Assembly (NCBI RefSeq): GCF_003984645.1
Contig: NZ_RWKI01000012.1
Coordinates: 1 to 64,000 of the forward strand
Length of the DNA: 64,000 nucleotides
Direction: 5' to 3'
Source: Variovorax sp. MHTC-1
GTDB lineage: Bacteria; Pseudomonadota; Gammaproteobacteria; Burkholderiales; Burkholderiaceae_C
Part shown: positions 1 through 6,810 of the stretch, in pieces
Layout of the letters: the number at the start of each line of letters is the position of its first letter
Numbering within the stretch: position 1 is the first letter of the stretch
The notes under the pieces: generated by a model
The model's input: only the letters and a program-made list of their open reading frames with translations
What the model was told of the DNA's origin: nothing
Databases searched by the model: none
Made by a program: the position numbers and the translations under genes

Positions 1-461
1 AGCCGGGGGAAAAGCTCGAAAGTCAGCTGCCAACTATCATCCAGGCTCTGCTCGGTCGAGCCGAGTTGTCCATGCGCTACTCCGCACAGATCGTCTACGA
101 GCACAGAGTCGAGCGACGCGCCGAGATCGCGGAAGAGCGTGAAGCGGCCGAGCGCGCAAAAGAAACCCAGCGCCTGGAAGAAATCGCCGCACATCGAAAA
201 AGAGTTCGACAGCACATCATCGACTTAGGTGAGCAGCGCAGAGCCTCTCAAGATATTCGCGACATGGTTTCGGCGCTTTCCACTCACCCAGACCTCATTT
301 CCAGACCAAACTCGCAGTTCAACGAATGGGTGCAACTGGCACTGAGCGTTGCCGACGAGCTTGACCCCATGAAGCGGCCCCTTGATATGACTATCAACAG
401 TGCAGGTGACGTCATGCTCGCGCCAAGCGTACAGATCAACTTAGCTCCTCGATCTGACTGA
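1..461 (+). CDS. Partial coiled-coil protein, C-terminal part, function unknown
   Basis: The reading frame is open from base 3 of the window to the TGA at 459-461, so the true start lies to the left; the internal TTG at 66 is probably not the start. The visible ~150 residues contain a strongly charged Glu/Arg/Ala-rich helix (roughly residues 30-75) that looks like a coiled coil, followed by a short globular tail. No catalytic motif is visible. The stop codon coincides with what looks like the left end of a decayed IS21 element, so this gene may itself be truncated at its 3' end. It belongs to the genomic island that ends in comM at 7965. I do not recognise a specific function. Confidence 0.6.
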   Translation, partial: PGEKLESQLPTIIQALLGRAELSMRYSAQIVYEHRVERRAEIAEEREAAERAKETQRLEEIAAHRKRVRQHIIDLGEQRRASQDIRDMVSALSTHPDLISRPNSQFNEWVQLALSVADELDPMKRPLDMTINSAGDVMLAPSVQINLAPRSD

Positions 462-917
462 CTGCCTGAAAATGCAGCGGCCAGACTAGCACTGCGTATT
501 TCAGGGCATCGTGGACGCCCATTTCAGCCGATCGTGGGCGGTATTTCAGATGAACGTGGACGATTGCGGAGCGTGCGGGTGATCTCGACCGTTGGCATGC
601 TGGCCGATTTTTCGGCCCGCCATGCCCACTCCCAGGATCACGATGCGCCAGATTCGACAGGCCCTTCGCCTGCACCTTGAAGCCGACCTGAGCTACGCCC
701 AAGTCGCCCGCGCCGTCGGCATCGGCAAGGGAGCCGTCGGCAAATTCATGCCGCTGGCGCGTGCTGCCGGCGTGGATTGGAGCGTGTTGCCCAGAGGCTC
801 TCGGATGAAGAACTGGAAGCTCGCCTTTACCGGCCGGCCGTGCCGCGCTCGAGCCGACAGCTCGACCCGGACTACGCCTGGATTCATCAGGAACTCAAGC
901 GCCCGGGCGTCCGCAGG
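462..917 (+). mobile_element. Remnant of an IS21-family element (left end plus start of istA)
   Basis: This is a non-coding stretch followed by a broken istA start. The order, a left end with tandem repeats and then an istA start about 120-150 bases in, matches IS21-family elements. Only about 450 bases remain of an element family usually 2-2.5 kb long. istB and the right end are missing, and istA homology stops near 914. It is a dead scar inside the island and the only insertion-sequence-like remnant I can see in the window. Confidence 0.65.
499..572 (+). repeat. Tandem ~22-base repeats at the IS21 remnant end
   Basis: TTTCAG recurs at 499-504, 522-527 and 544-549. Each is followed by a few bases and then a CGTGG core (CATCGTGG, GATCGTGG, AACGTGG), giving a 22-23 base period. 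Multiple terminal repeats of about this length are typical transposase-binding sites at IS21-family ends. Seen directly; the function is inferred from the family. Confidence 0.55.
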
Positions 918-932
918 TGGCTTCTTGCCTAG
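622..932 (+). pseudogene. istA: Truncated, frameshifted IS21-family transposase IstA
   Basis: The translation from ATG 622 begins MPTPRITMRQIRQALRL and continues with a helix-turn-helix (SYAQVARAVGIGKGAVGKF), a classic IstA N-terminus. Homology switches frame between about 780 and 792. The continuation, with DEELEARLYRPAVPRSSRQL and DPDYAWIHQELKRPGV, is read from 792 in the third frame and stops at TAG 930-932. The family protein is about 500 residues, so roughly 80% is gone, including the DDE catalytic domain. It is non-functional. Confidence 0.8.
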
Positions 933-953
933 TCTATAGTCTTGCGCTAGACT
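931..953. promoter_or_regulatory. Inverted repeat in front of the MerR-like gene
   Basis: AGTCTA (931-936) and TAGACT (948-953) form a perfect 6-base inverted repeat with an 11-base spacer, ending 7 bases before the ATG at 961. A TATAGT hexamer (935-940) could be a -10 element. No Shine-Dalgarno sequence precedes the ATG. A MerR-type operator or autoregulatory site is a reasonable guess only. Confidence 0.35.
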
Positions 954-960
954 CAATTTT

Positions 961-1503
961 ATGCTTCATCCCGCCCATGCGTTCCGCCTTCATGAGGCAG
1001 CTGCATTGAGCGGATTCAGCAAGTACATGCTGGACTACTTGGCCCGAGAAGATGTCTTCCGTCCCGAGGCAGGCGTTGGCGGCCGAGGTGTCGCGCGCAG
1101 GTACAGCTTTGCAGACATAGTGGTGCTGCGCGCGCTCCGGCAGATCTGCAAGGATCGCGGACGAATCAGGCACTTGCGGGTCGCTCTGAGCACCTTTCGG
1201 GACGAGTTCGGGCCGATCGAGGTGGGCCAACGCATCGACCAGCTGCTGTTTGTCCAGGGGGGCGAGCTTTGCTTGCGGACGGCCGAGCAGGCAGACTGCG
1301 AGCTTCGCACCGGCCAGTTGGCCTTTTCGTTCGTCGTAGACTTGGATCGGCTGACCCAAGAGGTCTCCGCGAGTCTGATCGTCGATAGCAAGAACAACGT
1401 CGTGCGTCTGGAGCCTAGCAAGGCGAAAGAGGCGGAGGCCATTCGACAGAAGGTGTGGGCCGCCGTGCGACAAAAGAGAGAACAGCGTCGAGGCGCCGCA
1501 TGA
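961..1503 (+). CDS. MerR-like helix-turn-helix transcriptional regulator
   Basis: This is a 180-residue protein. The N-terminal ~70 residues (FRLHEAAALSGFSKYMLDYL through RRYSFADIVVLRAL) resemble a MerR-type winged helix: a recognition helix followed by the R-Y-(S/T)-x-x-(D/E) wing and a dimerisation helix. The C-terminal half is not a recognisable effector domain and ends in a basic helix. The ATG at 961 has no Shine-Dalgarno in front, so the transcript may be near-leaderless. It lies 155 bases upstream of the three-gene operon that begins at 1658, in the same direction, and is a candidate regulator of it. The ligand is unknown. Confidence 0.65.
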   Translation: MLHPAHAFRLHEAAALSGFSKYMLDYLAREDVFRPEAGVGGRGVARRYSFADIVVLRALRQICKDRGRIRHLRVALSTFRDEFGPIEVGQRIDQLLFVQGGELCLRTAEQADCELRTGQLAFSFVVDLDRLTQEVSASLIVDSKNNVVRLEPSKAKEAEAIRQKVWAAVRQKREQRRGAA

Positions 1504-1614
1504 GCACTGCGGATTAGTGTGGCGCTCGGTTTGCCGACTGTCGTATCCTCTGCAGTCCTATGGGCAGGAGCACGGACGTGACTAGGAATTTTGGTGTATT
1601 TTTTACGCCGGCAC

Positions 1615-1637
1615 GCGACAGCGGCGCCCGCTGTCGT
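1615..1637. promoter_or_regulatory. Strong hairpin/palindrome before the three-gene operon
   Basis: CGACAGCGG (1616-1624), a CGC loop and CCGCTGTCG (1628-1636) form a perfect 9-base-pair stem ending 21 bases before the ATG at 1658. It lies in the 154-base gap after the MerR-like gene. No U-run follows, so a simple intrinsic terminator is unlikely. It may be an operator or a leader structure limiting translation of the 1658 gene. Confidence 0.4.
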
Positions 1638-1657
1638 CCTGACTTGAGGGGTCTGCC

Positions 1658-2098
1658 ATGAGCATCATTTCGCTTCTTCCAGGTGACGACAGTGACATGC
1701 TTTGCAAACGCTACGCCTCGGACGTCTCTCGATATTTCTCCGAACCCGGTGGCGCTCGCGTAACCCTGGCCCAGGTACCTCTGGAGAACGTTTTCCGTGT
1801 TCTTGAGATGTACCGGTACGACGCCTTCGCAGATGAACATCGCAAGGGGGTGCTCGCCCTTGAAACCGGTGAGCCGGAGTACTTGCATGCTGGGGGCTTC
1901 AAGGACTGGTACGTGAACATCCAAGATGCCCTTGAGCGGGCCAAGGCGGAGGTGTTTGGCTCGGTCGACAAGGAGCAGGTAGTCACGACGCTGCAAGATT
2001 CATTGCGGCAGCTGGTTGCTGGCAAGCTGGATACTGCCATTGCCAATCAGTGCCAACTTTTTTTCCGCCGCTTCTCGGAACAGCTCCCCGCAAGGTGA
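1658..2098 (+). CDS. Hypothetical protein, first gene of a three-gene operon
   Basis: This is a 146-residue soluble protein with no recognised domain. It starts MSIISLLPGDDSDML and is predicted to be largely helical, with no membrane segment or signal peptide. GAGGGG about 10 bases upstream of the ATG is a plausible ribosome site. Its TGA (2096-2098) overlaps the ATG of the metalloprotein gene at 2098, indicating translational coupling. Constant association with the HExxH protein and the dCTP-deaminase-like protein would suggest a partner or sensor role, but nothing in the sequence says what it does. Confidence 0.65.
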   Translation: MSIISLLPGDDSDMLCKRYASDVSRYFSEPGGARVTLAQVPLENVFRVLEMYRYDAFADEHRKGVLALETGEPEYLHAGGFKDWYVNIQDALERAKAEVFGSVDKEQVVTTLQDSLRQLVAGKLDTAIANQCQLFFRRFSEQLPAR

Positions 2099-3408
2099 TG
2101 CTCTCACCCAAGGCCTTCCTGCTCCAGGAATGCGCCAACGTACGTGATGTTCTCGACGAGACGCTCAGGTACAAGTACGGCGCAGACGGCAGCAAAGATT
2201 TTTACGACGAGTGCCTCATCCGGCTCGAATCCACCGAGGCCGGCATCAAAGGCTGCGAAGAGGGCGATCACAGTCAGCTCACTGCCTTCTCCAAGTTGCT
2301 GCAGCGTCTGACATATCTCATCGCGCGAATCGAACGCTCATCTATCGGAGAGTACTCGTGGCCATTCGTCGAAGAGTTGAAGGATCTGGCAGCTGGCATC
2401 TGTTCTGAAGCGACACTGGCCGACGATTCCACGCCGCCCCAGATTCATGTCCTGTCGCAGGGCGAGTTTGGCTATTCGATTGATCCAGAGCAAAGCCGCC
2501 CTTCGGCAAGTCGGCGCAAAATTCTGACAATCGTGCTCCCGCGGACGCTGAAGCACTTCGTGCTGCTACACGCGATCCTGGGGCACGAGATCGGCCACGC
2601 GATCTACGCGAATGCGAAACACCAACGACATCTAAAGCACGTGCGTCGCACCCATCTTGGGAAGACGGGCAATGTTCTCGAGTCCTCGGCCACAACCGCC
2701 GCCCGAATGTTCGACAAAGATGCCCCCTTCCTCGTCAAGCAGCACTTGATTAGTCGGAGCATGCGACAAGAGGCCGATCTTTACCGCTTTTCAGACTGGG
2801 ACGCGTGGGTCGAGGAGGTCCTGTGCGATCTCATCGGGTTGGTGAGCTTCGGTCCAAGTTATGTCGCCGCAGCCTGGCACCTGCTCCTTGCGATGGATCC
2901 AACCGGATTGCGCTGGGGCCCAGACCACCCCCCGATCGCGTGGCGTCTCAACATGTTGCTGGACGGCGCTTCGATTCTTGGAATGGACACGGTGTCCAGC
3001 GGTGACCCAGGAACAGATGCGGCAGCGAAGAGCTTCTGGGACGCAATTCGAAACAAGAGGTACGCCGACCCTTGGTGCGACATCATTGATCGAGCATCTC
3101 TAACGGACGCCTTGAATGAAATTAAGGCGCTCCTCGATGTGCATCCGCCAGCGGCTTACCCATCGAATCCAGATCGGCTCCTACCCGGTCTGCTCAATGA
3201 CCTGGGGCATCTGGTGCCTCCCGCGGGCTTCGCTGTGGAGCAGGATGATTCATTGACGCTCGAGCAGATCGATTTTCGGCACATCCTCTATGCCGGTTGG
3301 ATTCATGGGCACTCTACGGACATCGATCAGAAGACACTGAATCGACTGTGTGAACATGCCATCATGCAACAGCGGGCCATCAAGAAGTTCCAGGGCACTA
3401 CCGCATGA
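2098..3408 (+). CDS. HExxH zinc-metalloprotease-like protein
   Basis: I chose ATG 2098 because it overlaps the previous stop (TGATG); an in-frame start at 2050 would overlap that gene by 49 bases. The 436-residue protein has a helical N-terminal region and then a canonical zincin helix, LLHAILGHEIGHAIYA, with His163, Glu164 and His167. About 70 residues later comes an acidic motif, WVEEVLCDLIGL, that could supply the third zinc ligand (Glu239 or Glu240) and a supporting Asp244. There is no signal peptide, so it probably acts in the cytoplasm. It is not closely like M48, FtsH or ImmA. The substrate is unknown; neighbours 1658 and 3405 are the obvious candidates. Confidence 0.7.
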   Translation: MLSPKAFLLQECANVRDVLDETLRYKYGADGSKDFYDECLIRLESTEAGIKGCEEGDHSQLTAFSKLLQRLTYLIARIERSSIGEYSWPFVEELKDLAAGICSEATLADDSTPPQIHVLSQGEFGYSIDPEQSRPSASRRKILTIVLPRTLKHFVLLHAILGHEIGHAIYANAKHQRHLKHVRRTHLGKTGNVLESSATTAARMFDKDAPFLVKQHLISRSMRQEADLYRFSDWDAWVEEVLCDLIGLVSFGPSYVAAAWHLLLAMDPTGLRWGPDHPPIAWRLNMLLDGASILGMDTVSSGDPGTDAAAKSFWDAIRNKRYADPWCDIIDRASLTDALNEIKALLDVHPPAAYPSNPDRLLPGLLNDLGHLVPPAGFAVEQDDSLTLEQIDFRHILYAGWIHGHSTDIDQKTLNRLCEHAIMQQRAIKKFQGTTA

Positions 3409-4043
3409 CCGCGCTGTCGAGAAGTTCGATTCTGGCGCGCATGAAATCGCGCGAACTCTTCATCTCGCCGATCCTCGGCACTGACCAGCTAGGAATGTCA
3501 TCTGTCGACTTGCGCATGGGGACCGTCGCCCTCGTGGCTCGCGCAGGTGCCCAGTCGCACGTTGATCCAAACGCCTATGCGAACGCTCCTATGCAAGCCC
3601 ATGGGGCGATGGAGGGCAAGAAGCAAAAGCACGAGCGCTTCGACATCCCTTTCGGGGAGTCCTTTCTACTCCATCCTGGGTCACTCGCCTTGGTTCCCAC
3701 GCTTGAATGGGTGCTACTGCCTGGGGATCTGCAAGGTGTGGTGACGGCTCGTTCATCTTGGGCGCGGGAAGGGCTGAACATCGCCACCGCCACCATCGTC
3801 AATCCAGGCTACACGGGCATCGTCACGCTTGAACTGGCCAACTTCGGCCAGATCCCGATCAAGCTCTATCCGGGCCTGCGACTTGCGCAGATCGCGTTCT
3901 ACGATCTTCACCGTGCGGACCCAGCGCGTGACGACGAACACCTGAAGAAACAGGGGCAATTCCAGATGGCCTTTGAGCCTTCAGCCGGAGACATTGCGAA
4001 GAAGGACGAAGCGTTCTTGAGCAAAGGGCCCGGACGCACTTGA
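3405..4043 (+). CDS. dCTP deaminase/dUTPase-superfamily protein
   Basis: The ATG at 3405 overlaps the preceding TGA by four bases (ATGA). The 212-residue protein has the trimeric dCTP deaminase/dUTPase fold signatures: a V-x-A-R-S-S-W-A-R-E-G-L block near residue 110, then N-P-G-Y-T-G-I-V-T-L-E-L-A-N near 130-143, which carries the catalytic Glu position of dCTP deaminases, and the P-G-x-R-L-A-Q-I motif. Housekeeping Dcd is about 190 residues and is usually not in such an operon. dCTP deaminases are established anti-phage effectors that deplete dCTP, so a defence role is plausible here. It could instead be a nucleotide-binding regulator or a house-cleaning enzyme. Confidence 0.75.
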   Translation: MTALSRSSILARMKSRELFISPILGTDQLGMSSVDLRMGTVALVARAGAQSHVDPNAYANAPMQAHGAMEGKKQKHERFDIPFGESFLLHPGSLALVPTLEWVLLPGDLQGVVTARSSWAREGLNIATATIVNPGYTGIVTLELANFGQIPIKLYPGLRLAQIAFYDLHRADPARDDEHLKKQGQFQMAFEPSAGDIAKKDEAFLSKGPGRT

Positions 4044-4050
4044 ACGCAGG

Positions 4051-4088
4051 TTGAATCTCCGCTATTCTGCGGATTAACGTAGATTCAA
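4051..4088. promoter_or_regulatory. Operator-like region in front of the XRE gene
   Basis: A perfect 8-base inverted repeat, TTGAATCT (4051-4058) and AGATTCAA (4081-4088), flanks the site TCCGCTATTCTGCGGAT (4058-4074). That site recurs with 13 of 17 matches at 5179-5195, before the Ubl operon. It ends just before the ATG at 4092. It is likely the binding site and promoter of the XRE regulator (inference from position and recurrence). Confidence 0.5.
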
Positions 4089-4091
4089 TGC

Positions 4092-4409
4092 ATGACCGAA
4101 GGCAAGACACTGGGCAAGGTCATTTCCGAAGCGCGAAAGGCCAAGGGAATGAACCAAAAGGAACTCGCGGCGTCTGTACGCCGCGAAGACGGCGAGTCAA
4201 TTTCGCCTCAATATCTCAACGACCTTGAGCATGATCGCCGGGTGCCTTCCTCGGAGATCGCGCTGCAACTAGCTAGCGTGCTGGGCCTGCATCCGGATTA
4301 CCTGCTCTACTTGGCGCGCAAATGGCCTGACGACCTGACTGACAGAGGGCTGCAACCGGAGCAATTCGAGAAGGCCATGATGGCCTTCCGAAAACAGCTG
4401 TCCCGTTAG
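4092..4409 (+). CDS. XRE-family helix-turn-helix repressor
   Basis: This is a 105-residue Cro/C1-type protein. The HTH spans about residues 7-62 (LGKVISEARKAKGMNQKELA through PQYLNDLEHDRRVPSSEIAL), followed by a short acidic tail that may dimerise. No Shine-Dalgarno precedes the ATG; an operator-like palindrome abuts it, which fits autoregulation. The next gene, nine bases downstream, is an ImmA/IrrE-type protease. Such pairs are known to work as a repressor plus a protease that cleaves it on a damage or phage signal. It probably controls its own gene and, through the second site at 5179-5195, the ubiquitin-like operon. Confidence 0.8.
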   Translation: MTEGKTLGKVISEARKAKGMNQKELAASVRREDGESISPQYLNDLEHDRRVPSSEIALQLASVLGLHPDYLLYLARKWPDDLTDRGLQPEQFEKAMMAFRKQLSR

Positions 4410-4418
4410 GAGCCAGCC

Positions 4419-5129
4419 GTGCGGATGATTCTAGATGTCACCAGAAGGCTTCCCGAGCGACCGCACTACACGCAGGAAGAGTTGGACGAAATCTCCGAGT
4501 ACGCGGTGACAAGCTATCTCACCGAAAAGCACGGAAATGCGCTGTTCCCAATCTGCACAGATGATCTAGCGTCGTTGATCGAGGTGCACGCGGAGGACCT
4601 CGACCTCTACGCCGATCTTTCACAACTAGGGTCCGACGTAGAGGGCGTGACTCTTTTCAATCCGGACGGCAAGCCCAGCATCCGCATCGCTGCCAGGTTA
4701 TCGGAGGCCAAGCGAGAAAATAGATTGCGCACGACGCTTGCGCACGAGCTTGGACACGCGCTGCTGCACAACATCCTGTTTGAGCGCTGTACGGGGCCTG
4801 GTCTCTTCGACGATGAAGAAGTTCAGACGGACCGCGTTCAGGCTTGCAGGGAAGGAAACATGCTCAATGCTGGTCAATCCGACTGGATGGAGTGGCAAGC
4901 GGGCTACGTGTCGGGCGCAATCCTAATGCCGGCCACGCAAGTGCGTCTGGTCATCGCTCATCGATTTCCCAACTACATCCGTGGCGGCCTTGCCGCCTGT
5001 GGCGATCTCTTTGAAGCCATGGTGGGAGAAGTGCAGTCCGCCTTCCAAGTCTCCTCTGAAGCCGCCCGCATCCGTCTGCTGAAGCTGCAAGTAGTTCGCG
5101 ATGCCGGGCTGACCTCCACCCTGTTCTAA
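4419..5129 (+). CDS. ImmA/IrrE-family metallo-endopeptidase
   Basis: This is a 236-residue protein with the zinc motif RTTLAHELGHALLH (HELGH near residues 109-113). About 40 residues later comes WMEWQAGYVSGAILMP, the E-W-x-A segment of ImmA/IrrE proteins that provides the third ligand. I chose the GTG at 4419 because AGGAG lies 6 bases upstream; the ATG at 4425 would also work. It follows the XRE gene by nine bases. In this family the protease cleaves the partner XRE repressor and so derepresses nearby genes. Here the likely outcome is induction of the Ubl operon that starts at 5295. The C-terminal ~70 residues may sense the trigger. Confidence 0.8.
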   Translation: MRMILDVTRRLPERPHYTQEELDEISEYAVTSYLTEKHGNALFPICTDDLASLIEVHAEDLDLYADLSQLGSDVEGVTLFNPDGKPSIRIAARLSEAKRENRLRTTLAHELGHALLHNILFERCTGPGLFDDEEVQTDRVQACREGNMLNAGQSDWMEWQAGYVSGAILMPATQVRLVIAHRFPNYIRGGLAACGDLFEAMVGEVQSAFQVSSEAARIRLLKLQVVRDAGLTSTLF

Positions 5130-5178
5130 ACGGCCCACACCCCGGGGGGCTTGCGCTTGCAAGAAATTTATCCAATAA

Positions 5179-5195
5179 TCCGCTTATCAGCGTAT
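5179..5195. promoter_or_regulatory. Second copy of the XRE-site-like sequence, before the Ubl operon
   Basis: TCCGCTTATCAGCGTAT matches the site at 4058-4074 at 13 of 17 positions, with the CCGC...GCG halves conserved. It lies in the 165-base gap between the protease gene and the Ubl gene, about 100 bases before the ATG at 5295. This fits shared control by the XRE regulator (inference). Confidence 0.5.
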
Positions 5196-5294
5196 CGGCT
5201 GTTAGGCGGTTCCGCTAAATCACGGATCTGCCGCTCAAGGTGGAGGGTCAACAGCCCTTCGAACAAGGTGCAACCCATCGATCAAGGAGATCGC

Positions 5295-5981
5295 ATGAAA
5301 ACGCAACACGGCAGTCAAGATGGTGATGAACAGCGCATCGTGATCCTGGACGAAGCGCTCCAGGAACGCACCGTCGACATGAACGACCCGAAGGTAAACG
5401 CCACGCAACTGGCGGCAGCCGCAGGCTACCGGTCTGCCGACGAGGTAATCGTGCTCCAGCGCCTCAAGAGCGGGAACCTTGAAGAGATCAGGCCCGACGA
5501 GGTCGTCGACCTGCGCGAAGCGGGTGTCGAACGGTTCTACGTGATCGAGAGCGACGCGACCTACCGGTTCATCCTGGATGGCATGAAGATCGAGTGGCCG
5601 AAGGCCAAGGTCAATGCAGCACTGCTGCGCCACCTCACCGGCGTGGACGAGGACTTCGACGTCATCCTGGAGCTGGAAGAGAGCCCTGATCGCGTTCTGG
5701 ACGATGACGATGTCGTCGATCTCTCAGGCAAGGGCACTGAGCGTTTCCGTACCAAGCGTGCGCCAAAAACTGTCACGGTCTACTACGGCGAAGTGCCCTA
5801 CGAGATGCCGCGCGGCGTCTATACGACCGAACAGCTCAAGACGAAGTTCCAAGTCGAACAGGGCTATGTGCTGGCGGTATTCGAGGGCGATCGCCTGGTT
5901 CCCCTGAAGCCCGACCAGCGCGTGCGCCTGAAGAACGACATGCGCTTCACCTCCCACGCCCCCTGCGGCCAGTCGTCGTGA
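5295..5981 (+). CDS. Multiubiquitin protein: three tandem ubiquitin-like (beta-grasp) domains
   Basis: The start at 5295 is supported by AAGGAG six bases upstream; the frame is open to 5151 but that extension has no such site. The 228-residue protein shows three repeats of about 70 residues, each a beta-grasp pattern: residues ~14-80 (RIVILDEALQERTV...), ~82-150 (TYRFILDGMKIEWP...) and ~153-222 (KTVTVYYGEVPYEM...). This matches the Multiubiquitin family. The C-terminus is ...APCGQSS, so there is no terminal Gly-Gly; Gly225 followed by three residues is the only candidate conjugation end after trimming by the JAB peptidase two genes downstream (inference). It is the modifier of the operon. Confidence 0.85.
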   Translation: MKTQHGSQDGDEQRIVILDEALQERTVDMNDPKVNATQLAAAAGYRSADEVIVLQRLKSGNLEEIRPDEVVDLREAGVERFYVIESDATYRFILDGMKIEWPKAKVNAALLRHLTGVDEDFDVILELEESPDRVLDDDDVVDLSGKGTERFRTKRAPKTVTVYYGEVPYEMPRGVYTTEQLKTKFQVEQGYVLAVFEGDRLVPLKPDQRVRLKNDMRFTSHAPCGQSS

Positions 5982-6307
5982 GCGCTCACAAGTTCGAGGC
6001 GCTCAAGCAGTACTACCCCGCGGCACAGGCGGTCCACGAGGGGGGGGTGCTGTGCGCCTTCCTCCCCGCGCTGAGGATCGACACGCCGGCGGGGATCGTA
6101 CAACTCGACGCCCTGCTCTACCCTGCGCACCACGCGGGTTACGAATCCCGCCTGTTCCTGGAACGGCAGATCAGCGCCCTCAACGCCAAGAACTGGAACG
6201 CCTTCCAGTTGATCGGGCGCAACTGGCAGGCCTGCTCCTGGCAGGGAGTGTCGGCCGCACTGCCCTGGCATCAGATGCTTGCCAACCACTTGAGGGCCTT
6301 CGCATGA
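5978..6307 (+). CDS. E2-like ubiquitin-conjugating protein (bacterial E2 family)
   Basis: The GTG at 5978 overlaps the Ubl stop (GTGA). At 109 residues it is a minimal E2 fold, shorter than the ~150-residue eukaryotic UBC domain. The beta-sheet core (VLCAFLPALRIDTPAGIVQL, DALLYPAHHAGY) and C-terminal helices fit the prokaryotic E2 families that travel with Multiubiquitin proteins. The best candidate active-site Cys is Cys86 in NWQACSWQG; Cys26 is the only other. It would take activated Ubl from the E1-like protein and transfer it to targets. No E3 is visible in the operon. Confidence 0.75.
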   Translation: MSAHKFEALKQYYPAAQAVHEGGVLCAFLPALRIDTPAGIVQLDALLYPAHHAGYESRLFLERQISALNAKNWNAFQLIGRNWQACSWQGVSAALPWHQMLANHLRAFA

Positions 6308-6810
6308 ACATCAGGGTCAAAATCCTGTCGTCCCTGCTGCGGGATATCCGCGCCGATCTGCATCGACACCACCCATTCGCCTATGAGCGTGTCGGCTTCA
6401 TCAACGCCGGTGCGACTTGGATGGGTGACGATCTCATGCTGGTCGCCCGTAACTACCAGCCAGTAGCAGACGACGACTATGAGCGCAGCATGGCGGTGGG
6501 CGCACAAATCGGCCCCGACGCCATTCGCAAGGCACTCGAGGCAGCCTACAAGCACAAGTCCTGCATCCTGCACGTCCACACGCACGGCGGATGGAGCCGT
6601 CCCGAGTTCTCGGCCACCGACCTGAAAAGCGCTGCCAGCTTCGTGCCGGGTTTCTTCAACGCTTTGCCTGGAATGCCGCACGGGATCATCGTCCTCAGCA
6701 ACGACAGCGCCCGCGGACTGATGTGGACCGCGCCAAAGATCCGCCCCACTTACGTTGCTGGATTCGTGGAAATCGGCGCGCAATTTCAACGGATTGGAGA
6801 AGCAGCATGA
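6304..6810 (+). CDS. JAB/MPN-domain metalloprotease (deubiquitinase-like)
   Basis: The ATG at 6304 overlaps the E2 stop (ATGA). The 168-residue protein is a single JAB domain with the JAMM elements: Glu28 in YERVGF, the His cluster LHVHTH (His90, His92, His94), then Ser103 and Asp106 in EFSATD. The His-to-Ser spacing is one residue longer than the usual H-x-H-x7-S-x2-D if His92/His94 are the ligands. It probably trims the ...CGQSS tail of the Ubl precursor and/or removes Ubl from targets. It should be cytoplasmic, as no signal peptide is seen. Confidence 0.85.
   Translation: MNIRVKILSSLLRDIRADLHRHHPFAYERVGFINAGATWMGDDLMLVARNYQPVADDDYERSMAVGAQIGPDAIRKALEAAYKHKSCILHVHTHGGWSRPEFSATDLKSAASFVPGFFNALPGMPHGIIVLSNDSARGLMWTAPKIRPTYVAGFVEIGAQFQRIGEAA

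Noticed and set aside
2050-2097. Earlier start of the HExxH gene at 2050
   Set aside because: It would overlap the previous gene by 49 bases; the TGATG overlap at 2098 is the typical coupled start.
5151-5294. Upstream extension of the multiubiquitin gene to 5151
   Set aside because: The extension lacks beta-grasp sequence, covers the operator-like site, and the ATG at 5295 has an excellent AAGGAG.
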